The translations under genes and the position numbers were made by a program. A DNA stretch of 64,000 nucleotides from Lantana camara (taxonomy: Eukaryota; Streptophyta; Magnoliopsida; Lamiales; Verbenaceae), in contig CM074856.1 of the NCBI GenBank assembly GCA_037501455.1, positions 20,419,001 through 20,483,000 on the forward strand, given 5' to 3'. Position 1 is the stretch's first letter. Every line of letters begins with the position of its first letter. Under the pieces are notes generated by a model. It saw only the letters and a list, made by a program, of their open reading frames with translations, had not been told where the DNA came from and did no database searches. This document shows, in pieces, positions 11,985-23,054 of this stretch.

Positions 11985-13441
11985 TGATTGAATTTTTGCA
12001 AGAAAATATCGACGTCTTTGCTTGGAAGGCTTCCGACCTCACCGGCATAGACCCGAGCGTTATTGTCCATAGGCTGAACGTGGATCCGGCCTTCAAACCT
12101 ATAAAGCAAAAGAAGAGAGATGCTCAGGGGTTCCGGAAGAAGGTCATAGAAGAAGAGGTCAATAAGCTACTAGATGCTCAGTACATAGAAGAAATTCTAT
12201 ATCCCGAATGGCTTTGTAACGTGGTGATTGTTCCGAAGAGTGCTAACAAGTGGCGTATGTGCAACGACTTCACGGACCTCAACAAGGCGTGTCCCAAGGA
12301 TCCGTACCCACTACCAAGGATTGATCAATTGGTGGATTCGACCGCTGGGTGTGAACTTATGAGCATGATGGATGCTTTCCAAGGATATTATCAGATATTT
12401 ATGGCTCCTGAGGATCGTCCCAAAACTGCGTTCATAGTCCATATGGGTGTTTATTGCTTCAAGGTTATGCCCTTCGGGCTCAAAAATGCAGGGGCAACAT
12501 ACCAACGCCTCGTCAACAGGATGTTCGAGGGTGAAATTGGAAAATCCTTGGAAGTATAAGTGGACGACATGATCGTCAAAAGCGAACATCAATATTCTCA
12601 TCTGGAAGACCTCAAACGAGCGTTCAACATCCTGCGTCGTTATGGAATGAAACTGAATCCTTCCAAATGTACATTTGGCGTGCGGGGTGGTAAATTTTTG
12701 GGGTACATGGTCAGCCAACGGGGCATAGAGGCAAACCCAGAGAAGATTAAAGCGATCCTGGACATACCCTCCCCTCGCAATCTGAGAGAGGTCCAGGTGC
12801 TTATGGGCAAGATCATCTCATTAAACAGGTTCATCTCCCGCTCAGCGGACATGAATCTGCCCTTCTTTAAAATTTTGCGCAACGCTCGCAATTTTACCTG
12901 GAGTGGGGAATGCGAAAAGGCCCTACAGGACATGAAGCTGTACCTTTCGAGCGTGCCTTTGTTGACCAAACCCACCCCGGGGGAGAACTTGTTTGTCTAT
13001 CTATCGGTTTCCTTGGAAGCAACGAGCGCCGTTCTCATGGCGATTCGCGAGCGTAAGCATATGCCGGTGTATTATTTAAGCAAGACTTTACAGGGAGCGG
13101 AGAAAAGATACATGGAAATAGAGAAGTTCGCTTTTGCGCTCGTTAATGCCTCTCGGAGGCTGAGACCTTATTTTCAAGCGCATTCCATCGTGGTGCTTAC
13201 AGATCAGCCCCTCAAACAAGTGCTGACAAAGCCGGACGTCTCAGGGAGATTAATTAAATGGTCAATTGAACTCAATCAATTCGACATCACCTTCGAGCCT
13301 CGCACGGCTATACAGGCTCAGGTCGTGGCCGACTTATTGGTGGAACGTTTCAACTTGGATACCGTGCCCTCGGCAGAAGATAGTTTATGGCTTTTGCACA
13401 CAGATGGCTCCTCGACCTCACAGGGGGGGGAGCCGGGGTGA
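11981..13441 (+). pseudogene. Tat reverse transcriptase and first RNase H, broken
   Basis: RT copies the element RNA into DNA. Visible RT parts are IEFLQENIDVFAWKASDL (start), the NKWRMCNDFTDLNKACPKD block, the motif A Asp in SMMDAFQGYYQI, VMPFGLKNAGATYQRLVN and the catalytic VDD near 12560. A TAA stop at 12557-12559 takes the place of the residue just before VDD, normally Tyr or a similar residue, and splits the frame (the same frame resumes at 12560). The first RNase H domain follows (YLSVSLEATSAVLM, TDQPLKQVL). It lacks the catalytic Asp of its first strand, as in other Tat elements, where this domain is a degenerate connection. A G-run near 13424-13431 ends the frame by frameshift. Confidence 0.9.
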
Positions 13442-14028
13442 CCCTCAGGGACCCTCTCGGAGCTGAAGTCGACTACGCCATCAAGCTGGCGTTCCAAGTC
13501 ACCAACAACGAAGCTGAGTATGAGGCCCTCATCCAGGGGCTCAGGATCGCGCTCCAAAATGGAGCCACTCGGGTCACTGCATATGTGAATTCGCAGTTGA
13601 TCGCGAGTCAAATTGACGGTACTTATGAGGCCCGAGAAGCCACCATGGTGCAGTATCTGGCGAGCGCCAAGGAAGAGATAGCCAAATTCAAGGAATTCCA
13701 CCTTTCGCAGGTCCCAAGGGCAGAAAACAAACGTGTTGACGCTCTCTCAAAGTTCGCATCCGCCCTGGATGGTTTTAGCGAGCGAGCTGTTACATTTCTT
13801 AGAGCAGAGGAGCCATTGATAAGTAGGGGTGAACCTTCGGGGAAGGTGAATATGATTGACCCCTCCGAGCCTTGTTGGCTCGACGAAATTATCAGATTCC
13901 TCCTGGATGGAACTAGCCCTAGCGACAAAGTTGAGGCTCGAAAAATCAGGAGCAAGGCCCCTCGCTTCTCTTTAGACTCCGAGGGTCGATTGTTCACACG
14001 ATCCTTCCAGGGCCCACCGTTGTGATGC
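13387..14028 (+). pseudogene. Second (archaeal-type) RNase H of the Tat element
   Basis: Tat elements acquired an additional RNase H domain that took over RNA removal. Here it begins at LLHTDGSS (first Asp, near 13395-13415, still in the previous frame) and continues after the G-run frameshift. It has NNEAEYEALIQGL (catalytic Glu, near 13505-13545) and AYVNSQLIASQIDGTY near 13580, where the family normally has Asp before SQL. This copy has Asn, which fits a G-to-A change. VDALSKFAS near 13735 is the last conserved motif. A TGA at 14023-14025 separates the domain from the integrase, which continues in the same frame. Confidence 0.85.
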
Positions 14029-15106
14029 GTGAGACCCTCGCAGGCCAGGGAAGTTTTAGAGCATGTGCACAATGGAAGTTGTGGGAACCACTCGGGCGGT
14101 CGAATCTTGGCAAAAAAAGTCTTAAGGAGTGGGTTCTACTGGCCCTCAATGTTGCAGGATGCCATTAGCTACTCCAAGAAATGCCCTAAGTGCCAATTTC
14201 ATTCTAACACCCCCTCAGTTGCCGGCGGCACAAATGATTCCCATTGATGTTTCGTGGCCTTTTGACCAGTGGGGCATTGACATTGTGGGACCCCTCCCAA
14301 TGACAGTCGGACAAAAGAAATTTATAATACTTGTTGTGGACTATTTCACTAAATGGGCCGAAGCTGAAGCGGTCGCCAAGATAACGTTCAAGGTTGGGAG
14401 GGACTTCATCTGGAAAAACATCATTTGCAGATATGGCATCCCGAGGGTGCTCATTTCGGATAATGGTTCCCAATTTATTGCGGCAGACACGCGGGATTGG
14501 TGCTTTGAGCTGGGGATCGAACAACGATTCACTTCCGTGGGCCATCCACAAGCCAACGGCCAAGCTGAAGTGACCAACCGAACCATACTGCGGCATCTGA
14601 AAACGATGCTCGAGAGTAAGAAAGGAGAATGGGCGGAAGAACTCCAAGGTGCCCTTTGGGCGTACCGTACCATGCCTCGAGCGGCGACCGGAGAAACTCC
14701 ATAATCCCTCGTGTACGGATCCGAGGCTATGATACCTGTGGAGATCGCTCAAGAATCCGCACGCGTTGCCTATTTTGAGTCTGCTCTCAACGAGGACAAT
14801 CGAACGTTCGAATTGGATTTGCTAGATGAGAGAAGGAACACTGCTTGGGCTCGTGTTCACAAGTACAAAGCAACCGTAGCCCACCAGTATAACAAACGTG
14901 TTAAAGAGAGGACTTTCCAGCTAGGGGACTTGGTCCTCAAAAAAGTTGAAGTCTCCAAACATGTGGGTAAGTTGGACCCCAATTGGGAAGGCCCCCTCAA
15001 AGTCGTTCAGGTACGAGCAAATAACACCTACCTACTAGAGACTTTACTAGGCGAGCGTCTCCCTAGGCCATGGAATGCATGTAACCTTAGAAGGTTCTAC
15101 GTGTAA
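14029..15106 (+). pseudogene. Tat integrase, broken
   Basis: Integrase inserts the cDNA. The HHCC zinc finger lies at about 14050-14200 (HVHNGSCGNHSGGR ... CPKCQ). A frameshift near 14220 moves reading to the frame of 14129-14704, with catalytic residues in WGIDIVGP, ISDNGSQF and NGQAEVTNR, so all three of D, D and E are kept. A TAA at 14702-14704 interrupts the frame just before LVYGSEAMIP. The C-terminal part (VYGSEAMIPVEI ... NWEGPLKVVQV ... NLRRFYV) ends at 15106 with TAA and matches the usual end of plant Tat/gypsy pol proteins. Confidence 0.92.
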
Positions 15107-16237
15107 ACGTCAGATCTTTTGTAAATTGCCCGTTTGCGGCACGGAGCACTTTCTTTTGACAGAAAGCGTGTTGTAATCATTTTGAAAATTGCAAGTATAA
15201 CAGTAAGTATTTAGTTCTCTGCTTTGTCGTTTATTTGCTTTCCTGTTTAATTAAATGGTTCGGGCAGCAGAAGGCCTACTCCATGTCGAGCATCCTTCAC
15301 GTCGTACGGCCTGTGCAACGTTGTCCAATAATGCTTAATTCCTAAGAGTGTGAAGTTCCAATAATGAGCGTGTTGAACAATGGGAAGCACGATGCTTAAT
15401 TTAAGTAAGCTGAGTGCTCGCGACTCCAGCTCGCGCTCGTGAAAACCCCGACAACCCTCAACTTCGTAAGTAATAGAACACTCATAAAATAGTGGATCCT
15501 AGACCAATCCTTTCATTGGTCCCTCGAAATGACGCTAACCCACGGTTACGCTCTATCATATCCCACACTTAGCAAATCCTACTGATAATTTCTAAAGTGC
15601 GTATAACTCACTGGAGCGTCCGAAATGAGGGTGCACATTATTGGGCCAATACTTAGGCAAACCCCCAGAGGTTTCCTAAGTTCAAATTCGAGCCTCATTA
15701 CGAATACGGACAGGGAAGACTCATGGAAAATACCCTCGCGCCCGTACTTGCATCCCTCAAAACACTAGACCCGGCCAAGCCCTAAACTGATGAAGCATTG
15801 TGATGAATGCCAGGGTACCCTCAAAGAAAACGCCCTCGTGCATACACACGCCCATCGCAAACGTTCAAACAAAAAAGACCAGAATAAAAGGGCCAAGCAC
15901 AATGAAGCGACATCATTCACCATTCAAAGGCAAAGGAGAAAGTATTCAAACATCCAAGCAGTAAAGGAAGAATTCATAAAGGAGCATAAAGGAACCCAAA
16001 AATGTTCAGAAAAACAGCTGACGGATTGGATACAGACATTAATTGTTCATGAACAGAAAAAGGAATTTAAACTTGCAAGCAAAGGGGCTCAACAGCCAAG
16101 GGATCATCACGAGGCTTGAGAGTTGGGCTCTGGAGGGGCAGTCGCAAGAGGTACTGGGGCCAAAACGTGAGCATCAGAGGTTTGAGCCTCGCCTGGCTCC
16201 TCAAGGCCCGCTGCATCCATGACGGTGTCCTCATCTT
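15107..16237. other. Spacer between pol and the antisense gene
   Basis: No gene is supported. The ORF at 15790-16119 is Lys-rich and has no recognised domain. The stretch probably holds the convergent 3' ends and polyadenylation signals of the plus-strand element RNA and of the antisense gene. An 84-codon minus-strand frame at 16107-16361, whose last part is Pro/Ala/Glu-rich, may be the original C-terminus of the antisense protein after a frameshift near 16260. Confidence 0.5.
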
Positions 16238-18939
16238 CTATTCGGATAGGCTCGGGAGCGTTTGCACCAACTCTTGGTACTCCGGCTCCGCCAAGCTCTC
16301 GGTGGGATTCTCGTCTTGGACCATGGACTCGCAGTTTTCGTCCAGATCCATGCACAGTCACGCGTCGGTCCGAGCGCTGTCAGGAGCCAAGCCCAGTTTC
16401 ACCATCTGCCCGATAGCTTTGTGGAAAAAACGCCGAGCGTTGTCGAAACACTACATGTTGGCTACGAACACGAAAGCCCTGGAGCGTACGAACTTCATCA
16501 CTGCCTCCCAGGACACCCTCGTTTCCAAGCCCTGTACCTTTCCTTGCAAATCCGCGAGGGCCTTCTTCGTCTCCTCGTTTTGGCGAGTGCTCTCCGCTAG
16601 CTGCTCACCCAGCTCCCTATTCTGCACCCTCAGCTGGTCCCGCTCCTCCTTCAGTTTCCTATGACGCTCGTTGAGAGCCAGATAAGCGTCATCGAACTTC
16701 TTCAGATCTTCCTTTATCCGGTCCTTCTCCTGGTTGGCTTCAGTCAGCTGAGCGCTGACATGGTTGTAGTCCTCTTGCAATTGGCCTGGGTCAGAGATAC
16801 GCAGCAATTTCTTGTATTTGGCCTTGTGCTCAGAATAGGCCAGCGGCCGACCCTGCAGATTCTTCAGCCTTGGGATTACTTCCAGGAAAGTCATAGGCGA
16901 GAGTCGTTATCAGAGGTATGATAAAGAAAGGGAAATTCTACAAAAGAAATTAGGGACCCACCGTCAGAAGCGCATGACAAGCGTCATCCGCGACCCGAGC
17001 GGCGGTATGCTCGTTTAGCTTGTCATGGTCGGCGGAGAACTGGAGCTTCCCAACGATGTCCGAGATGACATTCACAGAAAATGCACTCTTCTTCAGTAGG
17101 ACGGGACCGTCCTTCCTTTGGCGCTTGAAACGAGCGTCACCCCGATAGCCGATCTTCCAAAATTCTTCATCCTCAGAAGATGAAGTATCGTTGCCTTCAC
17201 CACGGTGGCCCACGACCACCTCTTTGCCCTTCCCGAAAATTGGAATGGAGTCGGGAAGCCTTTTCCTCTTTCCTTGGCGGTCGGCCCTCACAATATCGTG
17301 CATGCGGGCAAGTTCTCCCGAGCGATTATGGGAGGTGCTGGAGCTGAGCGCTATGGGCCCCTCAGGAGCAGTCGGAGGAGGAGTAACCTCCCGGGCACCC
17401 TCCGCTGTAAGATCTTCAACAGGGCCAAATGCCGGAGCATCGTTCCCGGCACCCCTGCCACCGTCGCCTCCGCCTAGCCTCCTTCGGATTATTCTGCCCC
17501 TCGGGGCATTCGAGGGTCGTAGCTGTTGCTGCTGTTGGGGTTGAGGATTAGCGCCCCGTCCCTGAGCGCCTAGCATACGAGAAAGAGCCTCAGCATTCAT
17601 GCCTAGGGATAATATTTGAACACCTGCAAGTAGGAAGAAACGAGCGTCAGAATTTGGTTGCTTGGATCACAGGTACAAAAGTACGACAGTCACACCCAGT
17701 TAGAAGGCTATTCTAAAAGTTAGAGCAGTTAGTTCCTAGAATCTAACCATCGAGGGCCATGATGTCGGCTGGAGGGTTGAGTATCATGTCTGGAGGGCAA
17801 GATAAGCCATAACGGAACAACACCCCCTCGTCCTTCATCAAAGTCTCAGCTTTAATCCATTTTTTCTCACTCCTCATCACGAGGGCTAATCCCTTTGCCC
17901 AATCCTCGAAGGCTTTATTACTAACCCTTTCCCTAATCAAAGGACCCTCGCCATGGATTAACCACTGTCGGTGAGCCCCAAAAATCCCCCCTGGAGCCCC
18001 CACAAAAAAATATTTCTCTTTCCAATGCTCGCCATAGGAAGTAGATGGAGAGTCTATCATCTTAAAGCCTGATTTGGCCTGGGCGTAATAGAATCCATCC
18101 GTCGGGGATGAGCGTGTTGAACGGGCCACCTGTGTCAAACTGTCAAAATTGGCGATCGAGGGTTCGTGGCCTGGGGCGCTCATCGTGATTACAAAGGTGT
18201 TGATTAGAGCTATTCCGTTCGACATAATTTGTGAAGGGCAAAGCCCCAGGTGATGATAGATGGTCGCAACGACGGGTGGGATGGGAAACCTCAGGCCCCT
18301 GGCCAAAACCGCGTCCCAGTAGACCGTCATCATTCCAGGCGGCGGTTTGTTGGCTCTCTCCCCCTCCTCGGGAATTTGCATAGGGAATACTGTTTCATCC
18401 CAATAAGCTTTCGCCTTCAACTCCTCCAAATCATCAAGCGTCAAAGCGCTCTCAATTTCGTCCGGAGATCTGTCGGTTTGGTGATGATTGTCTTGCCTCA
18501 CTCGAGTCGCGGGCTGCTTTCCTTTCCTTTGACGCCTTCTGGAGGGTTCAGCCTCAAATTGACGCCCGGATGGCCCTGCACCACCCTCAGGAGCCGTTAC
18601 GGCCACTGTGACCCTGTGATCTTGGGGTCTTACAGAGCTGCTAAGCACAGGAAATACTCTCTCTCCTTGCCTTTGCATCTCCATCACGTTATGTATCTCT
18701 TCAAAGAGATCATCTACCCCTCCGGGGGCACGCTCGTTCATTCCTTGAACGGCGGCGTCCACTTCTTCATCCCCGGCTTCAGTCGGAGCCTGGGCCACCG
18801 GAATCGCCATGGGAATCCCCTCCCCCGGTGACGCCCTAGCCATGGGAACAGCTGTGGGTACATTGCCATGAGGGGAAGAGCTCCCCACTGACATCTCATC
18901 TATTTCCCTCACAAATGCTTCTGCGTTGTTATTCGCCAT
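16238..18939 (-). pseudogene. Antisense gene (aORF) of the Tat element, three predicted exons
   Basis: Additional reading frames on the opposite strand, between pol and the 3' LTR, are known from the Tat lineage (for example Grande and Retand relatives); their function is unknown. Here minus-strand exons 18939-17748, 17623-16962 and 16852-16238 join in frame through GT...AG introns of 124 and 109 bases (donors G|GTTAGA and ACG|GTGGGT, acceptors TTGCAG and CTGCAG). The product would have about 820 codons. The first exon has an acidic/Pro N-terminus and a globular part (PPVVATIYHHLGLCPSQIM ... FDSLTQV ... YFFVGAPGG). Exon 2 is Gln/Gly/Arg-rich with a basic stretch. Exon 3 is mostly charged coiled coil (about 16800-16520). 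Two stops in frame (TAG 16451-16453, TGA 16358-16360) break the end. Splicing is inferred from sequence only. Confidence 0.72.
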
Positions 18940-19236
18940 ATCTGGAGTCTTCTCGGTTCTTGGGATAGGAAGTTTCTTTCAGTAAGATTTGCGGGAAGAA
19001 AGAGATTCTGGGAAGGGCCAAAAGAGAGAGAAGGATCCCTCACTCAGAAAAGGGTTACTCTCATGCAACCTAAATCTAAAAGTTAGTATCAGAAATAAGA
19101 AATCTGCTGGATTGTTACCTGAGAAATGGAAGAAGAAATCGCCAGAAATCGCAGAAAGCGGGAGAAGATTTTTGCTGCTGGTTTTGCATGGAAAAAAGCG
19201 AATGCGAGAAAAGAGAGATAGAGGCTTCCAGAACCC

Positions 19237-19244
19237 TATTTATA
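19237..19244 (-). promoter_or_regulatory. Candidate TATA box of the antisense gene
   Basis: On the minus strand the sequence reads CCCCTATAAATAGGGTTC, about 300 bp upstream of the first ATG at 18939. This is the strongest TATA match in the spacer and would start transcription near 19210 toward lower coordinates. It suggests that the antisense gene has its own promoter and does not depend on the LTR. Confidence 0.55.
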
Positions 19245-19530
19245 GGGGAAAGATTTGCATTGATTAGGGTTAAGGATTTGAAAATGCAATCATTTCCCGC
19301 CTTGGAAGACTCCCACTTTTGGTAACCGCCTCACGTCTACCGGAGTCCACGCGCCCACGTTCCCATTCAACATTAAATGCGGACATGACTTCTATTAATG
19401 CGATGTCAGACTGTGTCCGTTACAGAAGTCTAGAGGTCACTTCTCTAGCGATGGTTTGACCCTCGGATATACGGAAATCCAACGCTCCATTACCTTGGAA
19501 ATTCTACAGTATGCTCAAGCGATACTACAG

Positions 19531-19546
19531 AATTTGGGGGGCAAAA
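19531..19546 (+). other. Polypurine tract of the Tat element
   Basis: GAATTTGGGGGGCAAAA directly precedes the TG of the 3' LTR at 19547. Such a tract primes second-strand synthesis and fixes the 3' LTR boundary. Confidence 0.8.
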
Positions 19547-20174
19547 TGATGAGGCATAAAACTACGCTCAAATCAGAGTCGTCCACGTGTCAACATCTGA
19601 CGATAAAGTAACTGGGTGCTCGCATTATTGGGCTCGCGGATCGTCCCAGCCTACTCCCTCACTTACTGGTATAGGCCCATGAGCCGCGACCGATTACTCA
19701 GGTAAAGGGGTAGCACCCGCACGAGGGCCCGATTCTTGATGCTCGTGGTTTTGCCGCTAAAAGGTCATCTGCCGTGGGGGGCACATCCGTACACTCTTCG
19801 AGCGTCACCATCGCTCGCGGAGGATCCTACCCCCCTGCGACGGATCCGAACCTTAGCAAAGAGAATCTTGGGCCCCCCTCTCTCATGCGACCCTCGCCAA
19901 CAACTTCTGACACAAAGGTAGTGCGCACCTTGCATCTGACACGCCGCCTCCTTTTCAGAAATGTCCTTCTCACACCCTCACAGGCTGCCACGTGTTAGGG
20001 CAACACAGGTTTGGGACCACACGGTCAATTTACCCATTTACCCTCACCCCTAACATATAAATAGGGGAGAACACATGCTTTCTCCCCCAAGTCATCTTCT
20101 TCACAAGACACCACACTACTGAACTAGGCATCATTTTCCTCTGCATCTTCATCTTCTCCAAAGCTTCATATATT
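19547..20174 (+). repeat. 3' LTR of the Tat element, first part
   Basis: It matches the first 628 bases of the 5' LTR with about ten substitutions, including loss and gain of CpG sites. The TATA box is at 20056-20063. The Athila-type element interrupts it after ATATT (20170-20174), and the LTR resumes at 36893. Confidence 0.92.
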
Positions 20175-21658
20175 TGATAACTCGTTAATTTGACGTTTTC
20201 TATGATGGAATTATTTCCTAAATTGTGTTTGAATTAATATTATCTTGAAAGAAATTGATGCTTTGTTGTTTTTATCATAGATTTGGGGGTCGAAGGCAAA
20301 ATTGGAACAAACTTGGCTGTTTTTAGAAGAAATCTACGCAAAAAGGGCGAACTCTCATTGCTTTGTTGAGCCTTGCTGCGGCTGAGCACATTGTTGCTGC
20401 ATCAAGATTAATCACTTGGAAGTATTTAGGAATTGATGACTTCAGCATGCATGCGAGTGTCTTGAACGTGGTGGACTTGTTAATTGGTAATTGTTGAATT
20501 GTTTTTATTGAAATTGGGCCATGATGGGTTGCATGAGTGTGGTTAGAATTATTTAGGAAAGGCCAGGTCATGGGGTCTTGGAGTGCAAGTAACAATTCTC
20601 AATTGGAGTGGAATTGGGAGTCCGGTATTGGAGGCTTGGATCTTATATATATTTCGGACAGCGGCCTTAGGGGAATCACGTAACAAAGGGGGCAGAAGTT
20701 TTGTATCTTTAGCGAGCAACACGAAGCGACTTCGGGAGTTTTTCTTATTTTTAATTTCTTTCTTCTTTATACAATTTTAATTTATTTATGTTAAAGAATT
20801 CTTTATTTATTTTTATGGATTTTAGTAGCTAAGTTTTTAATTATCTAGCTAGGGATTATAGATTCGATTTGGATATTGTGAGACCAAAACGTTTTTATTA
20901 ATTTAAGTTTATTTAGGCATTTATCTTATCTCCGTGTTTCGTGTTTATTGTGATTAGGCAATTTCGGGATAGTGCACGATCTCTAGGTTGTTTTAATTTG
21001 CATATTGCCATTCATGATGCTTGAAGTGTAGTAGAGTTGATTGATAAATTGTGGTAAATTAGTGACAGGGTTTTAGCGATAGAATTCCTCGTTCACTAAG
21101 GGATCTGATAATCTAATTTAAATCTTGCGTGTGTCACGACTTGGTTAATTAGGATTGGTGTTTTTATGGTTCTTAATGCTGCGAATTCATTAAATTCTGT
21201 CGAGTGTCTCTAGGGGTTGTGAAATTGTTAGGGAAGATAACTGTCGAGTGTCTCTAGGTTATCCGATTAATTAAGTAAAAACGAGGTTGAGTCGAGTGTC
21301 TCTATCAACTATAGCCAATCTGTCTGAATAACTTTGAATTTATTTTTGAGTCGATGATCAATATAACAATTCGAATCGAATATCCCTGGCTAGGTAATTT
21401 TCCCTCTCATTGATTTAATCCTACGTGATTTTGCTTTATAATTTTAGTTGGTTTTTAATTCTTGTTATTTATTTTAATCGCATATTTAGGTTAGAATAAT
21501 TCTAAAACCCCCCTTTTAATTGTTGCTTTTCGTGAATTACTTGGAATTGATAGAAATAAGTCAACCAGTCTCCGTGGATCGACCCTGTTTACGCTATACT
21601 CTGTGTTTAGTCGTTGAATAGGTTTTACATTTATTTTTGACGGATTCGACAACTGTCA
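20175..21658 (+). repeat. 5' LTR of the Athila-type element
   Basis: It is a direct repeat of 35402-36887. A TATATATAT stretch near 20645 is the likely promoter, and GTCGAGTGTCTCTA is repeated internally (near 21200, 21243 and 21291). The short ORF 20583-20780 is present in both LTRs and is not supported as a gene. Confidence 0.92.
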
Positions 21659-21663
21659 AATTT

Positions 21664-21681
21664 TGGCGCCGTTGCCGGGGA
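21664..21681 (+). other. Primer-binding site of the Athila-type element (tRNA-Asp)
   Basis: TGGCGCCGTTGCCGGGGA starts five bases after the LTR. It is complementary to the 3' end of plant tRNA-Asp (...CCCCGGCAACGGCG plus CCA), the primer known for Athila. Confidence 0.88.
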
Positions 21682-21711
21682 CTGTGTTTCTAATCGATTT
21701 TATTTCTTTTC

Positions 21712-21963
21712 ATGAACAGGAGTATTCGCGGGAAGGACGAAACAATCTACGATCCAGAAATCGAGAAAACTGCTCGGAAATTAAGGCAACAAACTCAATC
21801 ACGCAAGAAACAAGCTGAGACATCAGGTTTGGTCAAGGAGATTGAATCGGGGACTGAATCGGACATTTCGAGCGAAGGAAAGCCTGACTTGACCGTTAAG
21901 CGTGACCACGCCTTAACCATGGCGGACCAACGCAGAACCATGGAAGATCTGGCACGCCCCGCC
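21712..21963 (+). pseudogene. N-terminus of Athila-type gag, cut by the copia insertion
   Basis: An ATG at 21712 opens a frame with a basic N-terminus (RKLRQQTQSRKKQ) and an acidic stretch. It runs straight into the insertion point at 21963. With the copia element and one CCGCC duplication removed, the frame continues without shift at 31312. This confirms that the insertion hit gag and that the frame was open there at the time. The 84-codon frame as it stands ends in the copia LTR. Confidence 0.85.
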
Positions 21964-22545
21964 TGATGGGATGCGGGCCCAGAACAGTAGCAGTCCGGGA
22001 CCACATTTTAAAATTTTTATTATAATACAAGTATTAAAATATTTCTAAAACATTTTAATACAAAGCGGAAGACTTAGCCGGATCTACTCAAGTATATACA
22101 TGCAATTGATAATAAATTTTAAATCACCTAAGCAGATAAATATCTAACATGCAATTAACACTTAAGAGCACATAATTTATCATGCTTAAAATAAAATAAC
22201 TGTAAAATATTACCGTACTGCAAACATGGCTATCTAACGGCATTTTTCCAGCTCCTTGCCCACTCGTGAGACCGGCAGAGCTTCCCTGCAATGACCCCAG
22301 GGACACCCTCGGAGTGTGGGCTCCGAAAGTATTTCTCTAAATACTTAGAGAAAATAAACTTTAAACTAGAAACCCTTTTCAGGGTTTATTCTCCCGAAAT
22401 TAGGCGTTTATATATAAACACCTAATTAAAAATTAATTCCGAAATAAATCGGAATTAACTGGGAGAATGGGACATGGTTTCAAAGCTAAGGAATAGCCAA
22501 AACCTTTCCCAAAATGTTATGTGAGAAATGAGGACCCAAGGCCCC

Positions 22546-22553
22546 TATTTATA
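22546..22553 (-). promoter_or_regulatory. TATA box of the copia LTR
   Basis: On the minus strand this reads CCCCTATAAATAGGGGCC, a near-perfect palindrome around TATAAATA. It is conserved at 29659-29666 and, with changes, at 912-919. Transcription runs toward lower coordinates. Confidence 0.65.
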
Positions 22554-22807
22554 GGGGAAAAACCGAGGGCATTTCGGTCATTTTGGATTCAAAAGCAAGG
22601 GCAAAATGGTAATTTCACATCCCACTTGCGTGTACAACTTGGACACGAAAACCAAGGTAACCACGTCGTAGATCTCAGAGCCACGAGTTCAACGCCGCCG
22701 AGAACGCGGCAAACGGACTTCACACGCGCCCTCACGCGCCGCCACAAGGCGGCGCGTGACTTTCACTCTCGGCTAGGGTTCCAAACCCTTGAACCGGTCC
22801 GGTCCGA

Positions 22808-23054
22808 CACGTGGCCGATTCTGGTGATGCCACGTGTCCGGTCCGGTTCAACCCTATCCGTTTGGTCCGATCCGTTGACCCGGATCCGGACCCGTTTGAC
22901 CGACCCGATTCAGACAAATCTGAATCGTTCCTTTCCGATGACGTGGCGCGATCTGAGCCATCCACGTGTCGCACACGTGGCCTGCCACGCGGCTGCCCAG
23001 TCAGCGCCACATGGACCCACTTGCTGACGTGGCATGCCACGTCAGCTGCCACGT
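22808..23054 (-). promoter_or_regulatory. Cluster of eight ACGT-core (G-box/ABRE-like) motifs
   Basis: ACGT cores occur at 22809, 22832, 22941, 22964, 22975, 23027, 23039 and 23051. Four are full CACGTG palindromes, and several have the ACGTGGC or ACGTGTC form of abscisic-acid response elements. The cluster lies about 260-500 bp upstream of the LTR TATA box in transcription direction, which is where an enhancer would be. The same block is at 29921-30167, and five cores remain in the older copy at 458-675. Known bZIP and bHLH factors bind such motifs; use by this element is inference. Confidence 0.55.

Noticed and set aside
15790..16119. A 109-codon Lys-rich plus-strand frame
   Set aside because: No domain, and it lies in the spacer between pol and the antisense gene.
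16116..16664. A 182-codon plus-strand frame
   Set aside because: It is the mirror of the coiled-coil exon of the antisense gene on the minus strand, whose exons join in frame.
22521..23027. A 168-codon plus-strand frame in the copia LTR, identical at 29634-30140
   Set aside because: It recurs only because the two LTRs are identical. It runs antisense across promoter and GC-rich repeats and is not open in the older copy at 1-1503.
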